Shown here piece by piece: positions 1 to 5,036 of a DNA stretch of 5,036 bases; the first letter of the stretch is position 1; every line of letters starts with the position of its first letter. Made by a program: the position numbers and the translations under genes. This DNA comes from Clostridia bacterium (GTDB lineage Bacteria > Bacillota_A > Clostridia > UBA1212), in contig JAFTXL010000148.1 in NCBI GenBank assembly GCA_017464985.1, forward strand, positions 1 through 5,036. The letters are read 5' to 3'. The notes beneath the pieces were generated by a model, which had not been told where the DNA came from, ran no database searches, and saw only the letters and a list, made by a program, of their open reading frames with translations.

Positions 1-688
1 AGCGCAAAATACGACCGGAGTCAGAGCAATTTCTGAGTCATCTCCGAAATTTTTGAAACAGCAGATTGACGCTGTATTTGAGGATATTTTCCCGGACTCA
101 GTAAAAATCGGTATGGTTTCTTCCGCGGAGCTTATTAAAGTAATAGCCGAAAGACTCAGGTTTTACGGAGCACGCAACATTGTGGTCGATCCCGTTATGG
201 TTGCAACGAGCGGCTCAAAGCTGATGAAAACAGATGCGGTATGCACGCTGAAAGAGGAACTTTTGCCTCTTGCCGCGCTTGTTACGCCGAATATTCCTGA
301 AGCTGAAATTTTGTCTGAAATAGATGTTTCAGGCAAGGAGGATATGATTTGCGCGGCAGAAAAAATCAATAAGGATTACGGATGCGCTGTACTGCTTAAG
401 GGAGGTCACAGCGTAAATGATGCTAATGATCTTTTATATGTTGACGGAACATACCGTTGGTTTGAGGGCAAAAGGATAGATAATCCGAATACGCACGGTA
501 CAGGCTGTACTCTTTCCTCTGCCATTGCGTCAAATCTCGCGAAAGGCTTTGATATGATCGATGCTGTCCGCAGAGCAAAAAATTATATTTCGCTGGCGCT
601 TGCAGCTCAGCTTGATCTCGGAAAAGGGTCAGGACCTATGAAACACTCGTTTGATCTTCAGGGTGAGTTTTCAAAGGAGGCGGAATGA
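1..688 (+). CDS. thiD: Hydroxymethylpyrimidine/phosphomethylpyrimidine kinase (ThiD), 5' end outside window
   Basis: ThiD phosphorylates 4-amino-5-hydroxymethyl-2-methylpyrimidine (HMP) to HMP-P and then HMP-PP, the pyrimidine half of thiamine, in the cytoplasm. The frame is open from position 2 and its first residues read AQNTTGV, a conserved ThiD motif normally found about 45-50 residues from the N-terminus. The gene therefore starts before the window, and the TTG at 53 is internal. Further family motifs follow in order: KIGMVSS, VVDPVMVATSG, VTPNIPEAEIL, LLKGGH, and the ribokinase-fold anion-hole/catalytic motif THGTGCTLSSA near the C-terminus (codons around 499-530). The total would be close to the usual 260-270 residues. 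The TGA at 686-688 lies 1 nt before the cytX ATG, so the two are in one operon and probably translationally coupled. No frame damage is visible. A pyridoxal kinase of the same fold is possible in principle, but the thiamine neighbours argue for ThiD. Confidence 0.95.
   Translation, partial: AQNTTGVRAISESSPKFLKQQIDAVFEDIFPDSVKIGMVSSAELIKVIAERLRFYGARNIVVDPVMVATSGSKLMKTDAVCTLKEELLPLAALVTPNIPEAEILSEIDVSGKEDMICAAEKINKDYGCAVLLKGGHSVNDANDLLYVDGTYRWFEGKRIDNPNTHGTGCTLSSAIASNLAKGFDMIDAVRRAKNYISLALAAQLDLGKGSGPMKHSFDLQGEFSKEAE
673..680 (+). promoter_or_regulatory. Ribosome binding site of cytX
   Basis: AAAGGAGG lies inside the last codons of thiD, 9 nt before the ATG at 690. It decides the cytX start. 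The same frame is open further upstream to 651, but that ATG overlaps thiD by 38 nt, has no such site, and would add residues unlike the family N-terminus. Confidence 0.85.
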
Positions 689-689
689 A

Positions 690-1862
690 ATGGAAGAAAA
701 GCGTACGTCCGTATTTGAAAACGGATTGATTTGGTTTGGCGCGGCAGTATCAATTGCGGAAATACTTACAGGTACATATTTTGCTCCGCTTGGTTTCGGT
801 AAAGGTTTGGCTGCGATTATAATCGGGCATGTAATCGGCTGCGCGATACTGTTTTTTGCGGGACTTATCGGCGGAAAAGTCCGCAAAAGCTCAATGGAAA
901 CGGTAAAAATGAGTTTCGGCAAAAAGGGAAGCCTTCTTTTTTCTCTGCTCAACATTCTACAGCTTGTCGGCTGGACTGCTATCATGATTTATGACTGCTC
1001 ACTTGCCGCAAACGGAATTTGGAATACGGGAAACTGGGTTTGGTGCCTTGTTATCGGCTGTCTTATCATTCTTTGGATATTGATAGGAATTAAAAATCTC
1101 GGCAAAGTGAATACAATTGCGATGGCTGCGCTTTTTATTCTCACTGTTGTTCTGAGTTTTGTAATTTTTGGTAGAGGAAAAATGCAAAATGCAGCAGGAG
1201 AGACTATGTCCTTCGGCGCTGCGGCAGAACTGTCTGTTGCGATGCCGCTTTCGTGGCTGCCTCTTATAAGTGACTACACAAGAGAAGCGAAATATCCGAT
1301 CCGTGCAACTGCTGCCAGCGCGGTTACTTATGGAATAATAAGCTGCTGGATGTACATTATCGGTATGGGCGCTGCTATATTAACAGCAGAGTCCGATATT
1401 GCTCAAATTATGGTAAAAGCAGGTCTTGGTATTGCCGGACTTCTTATAATTGTTTTTTCAACAGTTACAACTACTTTTCTTGATGCTTATTCTGCCGGAA
1501 TATCCGGGGAGTCGGTATCACCGAAAATCAAAGGCAAATGGCTTGCTGTCTCAGTAACCGTTATAGGAACTGCCGGAGCAATATTTTTGCCTCTGACAGA
1601 TATTACTGATTTTCTTTATTTTATCGGTTCTGTATTTGCGCCGATGATTGCGATTCAGATTGCGGATTTTTTTATTCTCAAAAAAGACAGCAGCGGCTGT
1701 ACATTTTGCGTTCAAAATCTTATAATTTGGCTGGTTGGATTTATACTGTACCGATTGTTGATGACAGTAGATATTATTATCGGTAATACACTGCCTGATA
1801 TGATTATTACAGTTTTACTGTGTATAATAGTTGATAAAATCAGACGGAGAGTAAAGAAATGA
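690..1862 (+). CDS. cytX: Putative hydroxymethylpyrimidine transporter CytX (NCS1 family permease)
   Basis: A 390-residue, highly hydrophobic inner-membrane protein with roughly 11-12 membrane segments and a short basic C-terminal tail (DKIRRRVKK). It resembles the cytosine/purine/thiamine/allantoin (NCS1) permeases, specifically the CytX branch. Supporting motifs are the N-terminal FENGLIWFGAAVSIAEI (about residues 9-25, the first helix with part of the substrate site), MPLSWLPLISDYTREAK (185-201), FSTVTTTFLDAYSAG (256-270) and GSVFAPMIAIQIADFF (313-328). NCS1 carriers couple import of a nucleobase-like substrate to a cation gradient. CytX is assigned HMP by its regular linkage with thiamine genes, and its place between thiD and thiN here fits salvage of external pyrimidine. 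The specificity is inferred from context; cytosine uptake is the alternative. The start at 690 follows a strong ribosome site, and the stop overlaps the thiN ATG. Confidence 0.9.
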   Translation: MEEKRTSVFENGLIWFGAAVSIAEILTGTYFAPLGFGKGLAAIIIGHVIGCAILFFAGLIGGKVRKSSMETVKMSFGKKGSLLFSLLNILQLVGWTAIMIYDCSLAANGIWNTGNWVWCLVIGCLIILWILIGIKNLGKVNTIAMAALFILTVVLSFVIFGRGKMQNAAGETMSFGAAAELSVAMPLSWLPLISDYTREAKYPIRATAASAVTYGIISCWMYIIGMGAAILTAESDIAQIMVKAGLGIAGLLIIVFSTVTTTFLDAYSAGISGESVSPKIKGKWLAVSVTVIGTAGAIFLPLTDITDFLYFIGSVFAPMIAIQIADFFILKKDSSGCTFCVQNLIIWLVGFILYRLLMTVDIIIGNTLPDMIITVLLCIIVDKIRRRVKK

Positions 1863-2485
1863 ACAGATGCGTAATTATCGGCGGTGCTGAAATAGGAAGA
1901 TATGACATTGTTAAGAGCTGTCTTAATATGGAAGATTTTAACATTTTATGCGACAGCGGACTTCGTCATATGGAGGCGCTGAATGTTAAACCGAACCTGA
2001 TTATAGGCGATTTTGATTCTCATAACAATCCTATGCTTGATGTTGAAACTATTGTATTGCCATGTGAAAAGGACGATACCGATACAGTTTATGCCGTGAA
2101 AGAAGCATTAAAACGCGGATTTGACGAATTCCTGCTTATCGGCGTTGTAGGAGCAAGACTTGACCACACTATCGGCAATGTCTCTCTTCTTTATATGCTT
2201 GATTCCATTGGAAAGAAAGCAAAAATTGTTGATGATTACTCTGAAATGGAGATTGTTTCAAATGAAACGGCTTTTGTTGACGGCTCGTTTGCGTATTTTT
2301 CTTTACTGAATATTTCGGGAACAGCAAAGGGGGTTTCGATACAAAACGCAAAGTATCTGCTTGATAATGCTGAAATTACCTGTGAATATCAGTACGGTAT
2401 TAGCAATGAGGTTTTACCGGGTAAGACGGCAGAAGTAGATGTGAGCGAGGGGAGGCTTTTGCTGGTAAAGGTTCGTAAGAAATAA
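1859..2485 (+). CDS. thiN: Thiamine pyrophosphokinase
   Basis: This 208-residue cytoplasmic enzyme transfers pyrophosphate from ATP to thiamine, making the cofactor thiamine diphosphate. The length is normal for bacterial forms. The N-terminal catalytic domain shows the acidic and nucleotide-contact motifs: CDSGLRH (31-37), PNLIIGDFDS (45-54), KDDTDT (71-76) and GARLDHTIGN (98-107). The C-terminal thiamine-binding beta domain ends with the characteristic YGISNE (179-184) and a GRLLLV strand. The ATG overlaps the cytX stop as ATGA, with GGAGAG at 1846-1851 as a moderate ribosome site, so translation is probably coupled. With thiD and cytX it forms a salvage set: pyrimidine import, pyrimidine activation, and final cofactor formation from thiamine. 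It is the last intact gene of the operon. Confidence 0.94.
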   Translation: MNRCVIIGGAEIGRYDIVKSCLNMEDFNILCDSGLRHMEALNVKPNLIIGDFDSHNNPMLDVETIVLPCEKDDTDTVYAVKEALKRGFDEFLLIGVVGARLDHTIGNVSLLYMLDSIGKKAKIVDDYSEMEIVSNETAFVDGSFAYFSLLNISGTAKGVSIQNAKYLLDNAEITCEYQYGISNEVLPGKTAEVDVSEGRLLLVKVRKK

Positions 2486-2489
2486 CTAA

Positions 2490-2595
2490 TTGTTTTTCGC
2501 TGTCAGTCACTCTGGCCTTAGTTGAGCCTACTAACTGATTCTCATGTTTGCTGCAGCAAAACAAATCTCCCCACGGCATAGCTGTGGGGAGAAAT
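2490..2595 (+). mobile_element. Possible remnant of an IS200/IS605-type right end
   Basis: This roughly 100-nt stretch starts just after thiN and differs from the surrounding AT-rich DNA. It contains a short stem (TTAGT 2518-2522 with ACTAA 2530-2534), a 14-bp palindrome (TTTGCTGCAGCAAA, 2547-2560) and the strong hairpin at 2566-2592. A subterminal imperfect hairpin just past a tnpB 3' end is typical of IS200/IS605 right ends. Two short + frames (2506-2538 ending in VEPTN, and 2535 onward containing KQISPRH, which runs into the hairpin) recall a degenerate TnpB C-terminus. No tnpA, no intact tnpB and no left end are present. It could equally be a non-mobile intergenic repeat or a structured terminator region, and the match is from memory only. 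Confidence 0.35.
2566..2592. terminator. 12-bp hairpin after thiN, possible terminator
   Basis: TCTCCCCAC (2566-2574) pairs perfectly with GTGGGGAGA (2584-2592). The inner GGC/GCT pairing adds three base pairs (one G-T) around an ATA loop. On the + strand it is followed by AAATATCATT rather than a T run. On the - strand it is followed by TTTGTTTT, which looks more like an intrinsic terminator. It is the first strong hairpin after the thiN stop (about 80 nt) and may end or protect the thi mRNA, or may be an insertion-sequence end. Confidence 0.5.
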
Positions 2596-2660
2596 ATCAT
2601 TCTACCGTTGATATTCCATTAAAAACAGGACATAAAACGAGCAAATGTTATTTTTTCAGA
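2596..2660. other. AT-rich spacer with no recognisable feature
   Basis: Between the post-thiN hairpin and the dehydrogenase remnant I see no motif, hairpin or coding signal I can support. It may hold the former upstream region of the lost dehydrogenase gene, but no clear promoter or ribosome site remains. Confidence 0.4.
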
Positions 2661-2797
2661 ATGAGACATAGCTTGTCCGTTTACAAATTTGAATTTGCCG
2701 TGTATAAGTTAAACCCGTTCCGGAGTGTGGTGACAATGATGTGCTTATCAAAAATGTGTATTCAGTTATTTGCGGAACAGATGTTGCAGTATATACG
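2661..2797 (+). pseudogene. N-terminal remnant of a zinc-dependent MDR alcohol/polyol dehydrogenase
   Basis: From 2708 the + frame reads VKPVPECGDNDVLIKN, then VYSVICGTDVAVYT. This is the classic N-terminus of zinc-dependent medium-chain dehydrogenases (sorbitol/threonine dehydrogenase type): a VPxPECGxNDVLIKV strand followed by GICGTD, whose cysteine normally binds the catalytic zinc. The preceding KFEFAVY is in a different frame (codons 2685-2705). One base appears to be missing around 2706-2707, which would restore KFEFAVY-x-VKPVPE. About 45 residues of an expected 340 or so remain; the rest of the catalytic domain and the whole Rossmann domain are absent. The ATG at 2661 lacks a ribosome site and its first residues are not recognisable. 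It cannot make a functional enzyme. Confidence 0.7.
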
Positions 2798-2973
2798 AAT
2801 GAGATTTACGGACCTCGTGCAAAAGCATCAGGTTTGTTATTTGACAGGACGCAGTACTTTAATTCTATTGAAAGAGTTCGTATGCTGCAGAAAAATATAA
2901 TGCGACGGTTATTCCTGCGCATGATTGGGATTTGTTTAAAACGCTAAAGAAAACACCGCAGTTTTACGAGTAA
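2786..2973 (+). pseudogene. C-terminal remnant of an MBL-fold hydrolase (AHL-lactonase-like)
   Basis: In frame with the preceding scrap the sequence reads AVYTNEIYGPRAKASGLLFD, then a helix NSIERVRMLQK. A one-base frame change in the A run at 2891-2895 then gives KYNATVIPAHDWDLF and a C-terminus ending TPQFYE, with tandem stops TAA TAA at 2971-2976. This matches the end of metallo-beta-lactamase-fold hydrolases of the N-acyl homoserine lactonase type: DAxYTxEN after the bridging aspartate, a helix with SIxRLRxL, then a strand ending in (G/S/A)HD, whose histidine lies at the active site. Five As are present where six would keep the frame. About 60 residues of an expected 250-280 remain; the HxHxDH core is gone. 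The original substrate cannot be told; many relatives are not true lactonases. Confidence 0.68.
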
Positions 2974-3026
2974 TAATATTATTTTCTGAATTGTTTTGTG
3001 AAAAAAAGGTAAAATATAAATTAATG

Positions 3027-3070
3027 GAGACTTTTGCTGTAAATCAAGTAAAAGTCTCTTTTATTATTTT
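3027..3070 (+). terminator. Rho-independent terminator
   Basis: GAGACTTTT (3027-3035) pairs perfectly with AAAAGTCTC (3050-3058). A G-T, a C-G and a T-A pair extend the stem to 12 bp with an 8-nt loop. The T-rich tract TTTTATTATTTT (3059-3070) follows directly. It lies about 50 nt after the stop of the MBL-fold remnant, so it was probably that gene's terminator. It now separates the decayed region, and any read-through from the thi operon, from the pst promoter. Confidence 0.88.
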
Positions 3071-3107
3071 ACACCGATTTTACATCGTTTTGCTTACAGA
3101 TTTTACT
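3068..3107 (+). promoter_or_regulatory. Putative Pho box (PhoP/PhoB-type direct repeats)
   Basis: TTTACA at 3068-3073 and again at 3079-3084 are exactly 11 bp apart, one helical turn. They are followed by CTTACA (3093-3098) and TTTACT (3102-3107) with looser spacing. Response regulators of the PhoP/PhoB class bind such TT(T/A)ACA-like hexamers at 11-bp spacing in Firmicutes. The block would cover about -61 to -22 relative to a start near 3129, the usual place for activation of pst genes under phosphate limitation. The first hexamer overlaps the T tract of the upstream terminator. Regulation is inferred. Confidence 0.55.
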
Positions 3108-3122
3108 AACGGAAATTACAAT
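3094..3122 (+). promoter_or_regulatory. Likely pstS promoter
   Basis: TACAAT at 3117-3122 is a good sigma-A -10 box. Seventeen bases upstream TTACAG (3094-3099) is a poor -35, as expected of an activator-dependent promoter. Transcription would begin near 3129, leaving a leader of about 40 nt before the pstS ATG. Confidence 0.5.
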
Positions 3123-3154
3123 ATAGCTGTAACAAATAAAAGATGTCAAAACAG

Positions 3155-3162
3155 AAAGGAGA
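3155..3162 (+). promoter_or_regulatory. Ribosome binding site of pstS
   Basis: AAAGGAGA lies 9 nt before the ATG at 3171. It fixes the start there, although the frame is open from 2991. The upstream part would run through the terminator and promoter and would put 60 non-family residues before the signal peptide. Confidence 0.85.
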
Positions 3163-3170
3163 TCTTTAAA

Positions 3171-3968
3171 ATGAAAAAATTGTTTAGTTTAGTAGTTGTT
3201 GTAATTCTTATATGTGTCTCTGCGGTTGGCTGCTCTTCGTCGAATGAAGCTGTTTCAACTGACGGTTCCACATCAATGAATAAAGTAATCGGAGCGTTGG
3301 GTGAGGCTTTTGAAGCTGATACAGGCATTACAGTCACATACAATGCAACAGGTTCAGGTGCGGGAATCCAGGCAGTTCTTGAAGGCCGCTGCGACATCGG
3401 TCTTTCAAGCCGTAATCTTAAAGATGAGGAAACAGCTGAGGGCCTTGTAGGTACGATTCTTGCGTATGACGGTATTGCGATTATCGTAAATCCCGAAAAT
3501 CCGGTATCGGAACTCAGTGTAGAAAATATTGCGAAAATATACACAGGTGAAATTACAAACTGGAAAGATGTCGGCGGAGATGATGCTGAAATCGTACTCT
3601 TCGGCCGTGAAGCAGGAAGCGGAACAAGAGACGGATTTGAGTCCATAACAGGTACTGAAGATAAATGTAAGTACCGTCAGGAACTGACTTCTACAGGTGA
3701 TGTAATTACTACTGTAGCAAGTAATCCTGGTGCTGTAGGTTATGCCTCACTTGCTTCCTTAAAAGATACGGTAAAAGCACTTACAGTAGACGGTGTAGCT
3801 CCGAGTGAAGCGACAATAAAAGACGGCAGTTATGTAGTACAGCGTCCGTTCGTTCTCGTAACAAAGAAAGATGCAGAGCTTTCCGAAAGCGCGCAGCAGT
3901 TCTTCGATTATATAACTTCTGATGATGCAGCAGACATCATCGCGACAGCGGGTGTTGTTGCAGCATAA
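3171..3968 (+). CDS. pstS: Phosphate ABC transporter substrate-binding lipoprotein PstS
   Basis: A 265-residue extracytoplasmic receptor that captures inorganic phosphate and delivers it to the PstCAB importer. Residues 1-20 form a lipoprotein signal peptide (MKKLFSL, hydrophobic core, then SAVG) with the lipidated Cys at 21, so it is anchored to the outer face of the membrane. The lipobox has Ala at -3, which is a little unusual. Phosphate-contact motifs of the family are present: GSTSM (32-36), TGSGAGIQAV (60-69), CDIGLSSR (74-81) and REAGSGTRDGF (146-156), with GYASLASL near 190. IYTGEITNWKDVGG (123-136) is also a PstS hallmark. The length is normal for Firmicutes forms. Tandem stops TAA TAA end it at 3966-3971. 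It is the first gene of the pst operon, preceded by Pho-box-like repeats. Confidence 0.96.
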   Translation: MKKLFSLVVVVILICVSAVGCSSSNEAVSTDGSTSMNKVIGALGEAFEADTGITVTYNATGSGAGIQAVLEGRCDIGLSSRNLKDEETAEGLVGTILAYDGIAIIVNPENPVSELSVENIAKIYTGEITNWKDVGGDDAEIVLFGREAGSGTRDGFESITGTEDKCKYRQELTSTGDVITTVASNPGAVGYASLASLKDTVKALTVDGVAPSEATIKDGSYVVQRPFVLVTKKDAELSESAQQFFDYITSDDAADIIATAGVVAA

Positions 3969-3983
3969 TAAAAGACAGGATGC

Positions 3984-4016
3984 ATGCGACGGCAGTTTAC
4001 TGCCGCCGCGTATTTT
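3984..4016 (+). terminator. Intercistronic hairpin between pstS and pstC (attenuator or mRNA stabiliser)
   Basis: CGGCAG (3990-3995) pairs with CTGCCG (4000-4005) around a TTTA loop. After one A/C mismatch, GCG (3986-3988) pairs with CGC (4007-4009), and a T-G and an A-T pair extend the base. A short T-rich run (TATTTT) follows, so it may act as a leaky terminator. In pst operons the receptor is needed in excess over the membrane parts, and a hairpin here would fit partial termination or protection of the pstS 3' end. That role is inferred. Confidence 0.6.
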
Positions 4017-4031
4017 CGTATGAGGTAAACT

Positions 4032-4904
4032 ATGAATAAAAAAAGACTGTTTGAGAATATCATACACGGAATATTTCTGGTCCTTGGTCTTATTACTGTA
4101 GGGTGTGTTTTACTGATTACAGTATATCTTATCATTTCAGGTATTCCTGCTATCAAAGAAATCGGATTGATAGACTTTCTTTTCGGTAAAGAATGGGCAT
4201 CAACTGCCGCAGAACCGAAATACGGCATACTGCCGTTTATACTTACAAGCATATACGGTACGGCAGGTGCAATACTGATAGGTGTTCCAATCGGATTTTT
4301 TACTGCGGTATTTCTTTCAAAAGCTGCGCCGAAAAATCTCAAGGCTGTGATTGAGGCGGCGGTCAATCTGCTTGCGGGTATTCCGTCGGTTGTATACGGT
4401 CTTGTCGGTATGCTTGTGCTTGTGCCTGCAATACGTGAGGTCTTTGATGTGCCGGACGGAGCAAGTCTTCTTGCCGCGATTATCGTGCTTGCGGTTATGA
4501 TTCTGCCTTCTATCATTAAGGTTTCTATTACTGCTCTTGATGCGGTTCCGAAAGAATATGAAGATGCTTCGCTTGCGCTGGGCGCGACATCAACGGAAAC
4601 ATTTTTCAGAGTATCGGTTCCCGCTGCGAAAAGCGGTATCGCGGCTGCAGTAGTGCTTGGCGTAGGACGAGCTATCGGTGAGGCAATGGCTGTTATGATG
4701 GTAGCCGGTAATGTGGCCAATATGCCGTCTCTGTTCCAGAGCGTAAGATTCCTTACTACTGCCGTTGCAAGTGACATGGCATATTCAAGCCCGGGAAGTT
4801 TGCAGCGAAATGCGTTGTTCTCGATAGCTTTAGTGCTGTTCTTATTTATTATGCTTATTAACGCTACACTTAACTTTTTCTTAAAGAGAGACAAGGAGGG
4901 ATAA
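4032..4904 (+). CDS. pstC: Phosphate ABC transporter permease PstC
   Basis: A 290-residue inner-membrane subunit that pairs with PstA to form the phosphate channel of the PstSCAB importer. There are six predicted membrane segments, at about residues 12-36, 68-95, 107-133, 145-165, 203-226 and 262-285. The extracytoplasmic loop after the first carries the family signature FLFGKEW (49-55) and KYGILPFI (63-70). The cytoplasmic EAA loop that docks on the ATPase PstB is clear: EYEDASLALGATSTETFFRV (175-194), then PAAKSGI. GVGRAIGEAMAVMMVAGN (210-227) is also typical of PstC. The length is normal. GAGG at 4022-4025 sits 6 nt before the ATG. It follows pstS by 63 nt containing a hairpin and is followed 1 nt later by pstA. 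Confidence 0.96.
   Translation: MNKKRLFENIIHGIFLVLGLITVGCVLLITVYLIISGIPAIKEIGLIDFLFGKEWASTAAEPKYGILPFILTSIYGTAGAILIGVPIGFFTAVFLSKAAPKNLKAVIEAAVNLLAGIPSVVYGLVGMLVLVPAIREVFDVPDGASLLAAIIVLAVMILPSIIKVSITALDAVPKEYEDASLALGATSTETFFRVSVPAAKSGIAAAVVLGVGRAIGEAMAVMMVAGNVANMPSLFQSVRFLTTAVASDMAYSSPGSLQRNALFSIALVLFLFIMLINATLNFFLKRDKEG
4893..4900 (+). promoter_or_regulatory. Ribosome binding site of pstA
   Basis: AAGGAGGG overlaps the final codons of pstC, 5 nt before the ATG at 4906. It supports that start for the truncated downstream gene. Confidence 0.8.
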
Positions 4905-4905
4905 T

Positions 4906-5036
4906 ATGCTGAAAAGTAAAATAAGCAGAAAAATAAAAGCATATAGTTCTCTGATGCGCGGAGCCATGATTGTTTCAACTGCTCTTACTGTTGCTCTGGT
5001 TCTCTTTATGATCATATATGTATTATCAAAAGGAAT
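4906..5036 (+). CDS. pstA: Phosphate ABC transporter permease PstA, 3' end outside window
   Basis: Forty-three codons are visible before the window edge. A basic cytoplasmic N-terminus (MLKSKISRKIKAYSSLMRG) is followed by one hydrophobic segment (about residues 20-40, AMIVSTALTVALVLFMIIYV) and then LSKG. This is the layout of PstA N-termini, where the first helix typically ends in YVLxKG. The position 1 nt after pstC, with its own strong ribosome site, makes PstA by far the most likely identity, since pstSCAB order is standard. The EAA loop and remaining helices lie beyond the edge, so completeness cannot be judged. Confidence 0.92.
   Translation, partial: MLKSKISRKIKAYSSLMRGAMIVSTALTVALVLFMIIYVLSKG

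Noticed and set aside
53..688. TTG at 53 as the start of thiD
   Set aside because: Conserved ThiD residues (AQNTTGV) precede it in the same open frame, so the true start is outside the window.
2400..2600. A 66-codon - strand frame starting beside the post-thiN hairpin
   Set aside because: It overlaps the end of thiN, has no ribosome site, and its sequence matches nothing I recognise.
2544..2900. A 118-codon + strand open frame across the graveyard region
   Set aside because: Only a few of its codons (about 2685-2705) match the dehydrogenase remnant; the rest crosses the hairpin and is out of frame with both recognisable scraps.
2991..3058. Promoter-like TTGTTT (2991-2996) and TATAAA (3015-3020), 18 bp apart, directly ahead of the 3027 hairpin, as a possible tiny RNA gene
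   Set aside because: Transcription would start essentially at the terminator stem, leaving only a hairpin. In such AT-rich DNA the boxes are easily chance matches.
2991..3170. An N-terminal extension of PstS back to 2991
   Set aside because: It would translate through the terminator and promoter region. The ATG at 3171 has an excellent ribosome site and begins a lipoprotein signal peptide.
3146..3646. A 166-codon - strand open frame opposite pstS
   Set aside because: Antisense to PstS with no recognisable motif and proline/serine-rich shadow composition.
3908..4978. A long open frame (356 codons) on the - strand opposite pstC
   Set aside because: It lies antisense to a clear PstC gene, has serine/threonine/alanine-rich composition typical of the reverse of a membrane protein gene, and shows no family motif or ribosome site. 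It is a shadow frame.

Overview
The window looks like chromosomal DNA from a Gram-positive, probably gut-type Clostridia (Oscillospiraceae/Ruminococcus-like). The evidence is strong AGGAGG-type ribosome sites, a PstS lipoprotein with a short Firmicutes-style signal peptide, single-domain proteins close to Firmicutes families, AT-rich intergenic DNA, and GC that looks to be in the low 40s percent by eye. The genus is an inference. All intact genes are on the + strand.

Left part (1-2485): a thiamine salvage operon. It starts with the 3' part of thiD (HMP/HMP-P kinase, cut by the window edge). Then comes cytX, an NCS1-family permease thought to import hydroxymethylpyrimidine (HMP), and thiN, thiamine pyrophosphokinase. 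The genes are translationally coupled: cytX starts 1 nt after the thiD stop, and the thiN ATG overlaps the cytX TGA. Together they take up pyrimidine precursor, phosphorylate it, and make TDP from thiamine. Any TPP riboswitch would lie upstream of the window.

Middle (2486-3026): a gene graveyard. First comes a structured stretch ending in a 12-bp hairpin that resembles the right end of an IS200/IS605-type element. Next is a decayed N-terminal scrap of a zinc-dependent medium-chain (MDR) alcohol dehydrogenase. It runs in frame into a decayed C-terminal scrap of a metallo-beta-lactamase-fold hydrolase of the AHL-lactonase-like type. The two appear to be joined at a shared Ala-Val-Tyr-Thr coding stretch, as if an internal deletion had removed everything between them. 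Each scrap also carries one apparent single-base frameshift.

Right part (3027-5036): a strong rho-independent terminator closes the graveyard. It is followed by a likely phosphate-starvation promoter (TTTACA direct repeats plus a TACAAT -10). Then comes the high-affinity phosphate ABC importer operon: pstS (lipoprotein phosphate receptor), an intercistronic hairpin, pstC (permease) and the start of pstA (second permease, cut by the window edge). pstB and phoU are expected beyond the edge but are not seen.

I found no tRNA, rRNA, CRISPR array or convincing new defence or mobile system. The most unusual item is the fused pseudogene scar between the two operons.
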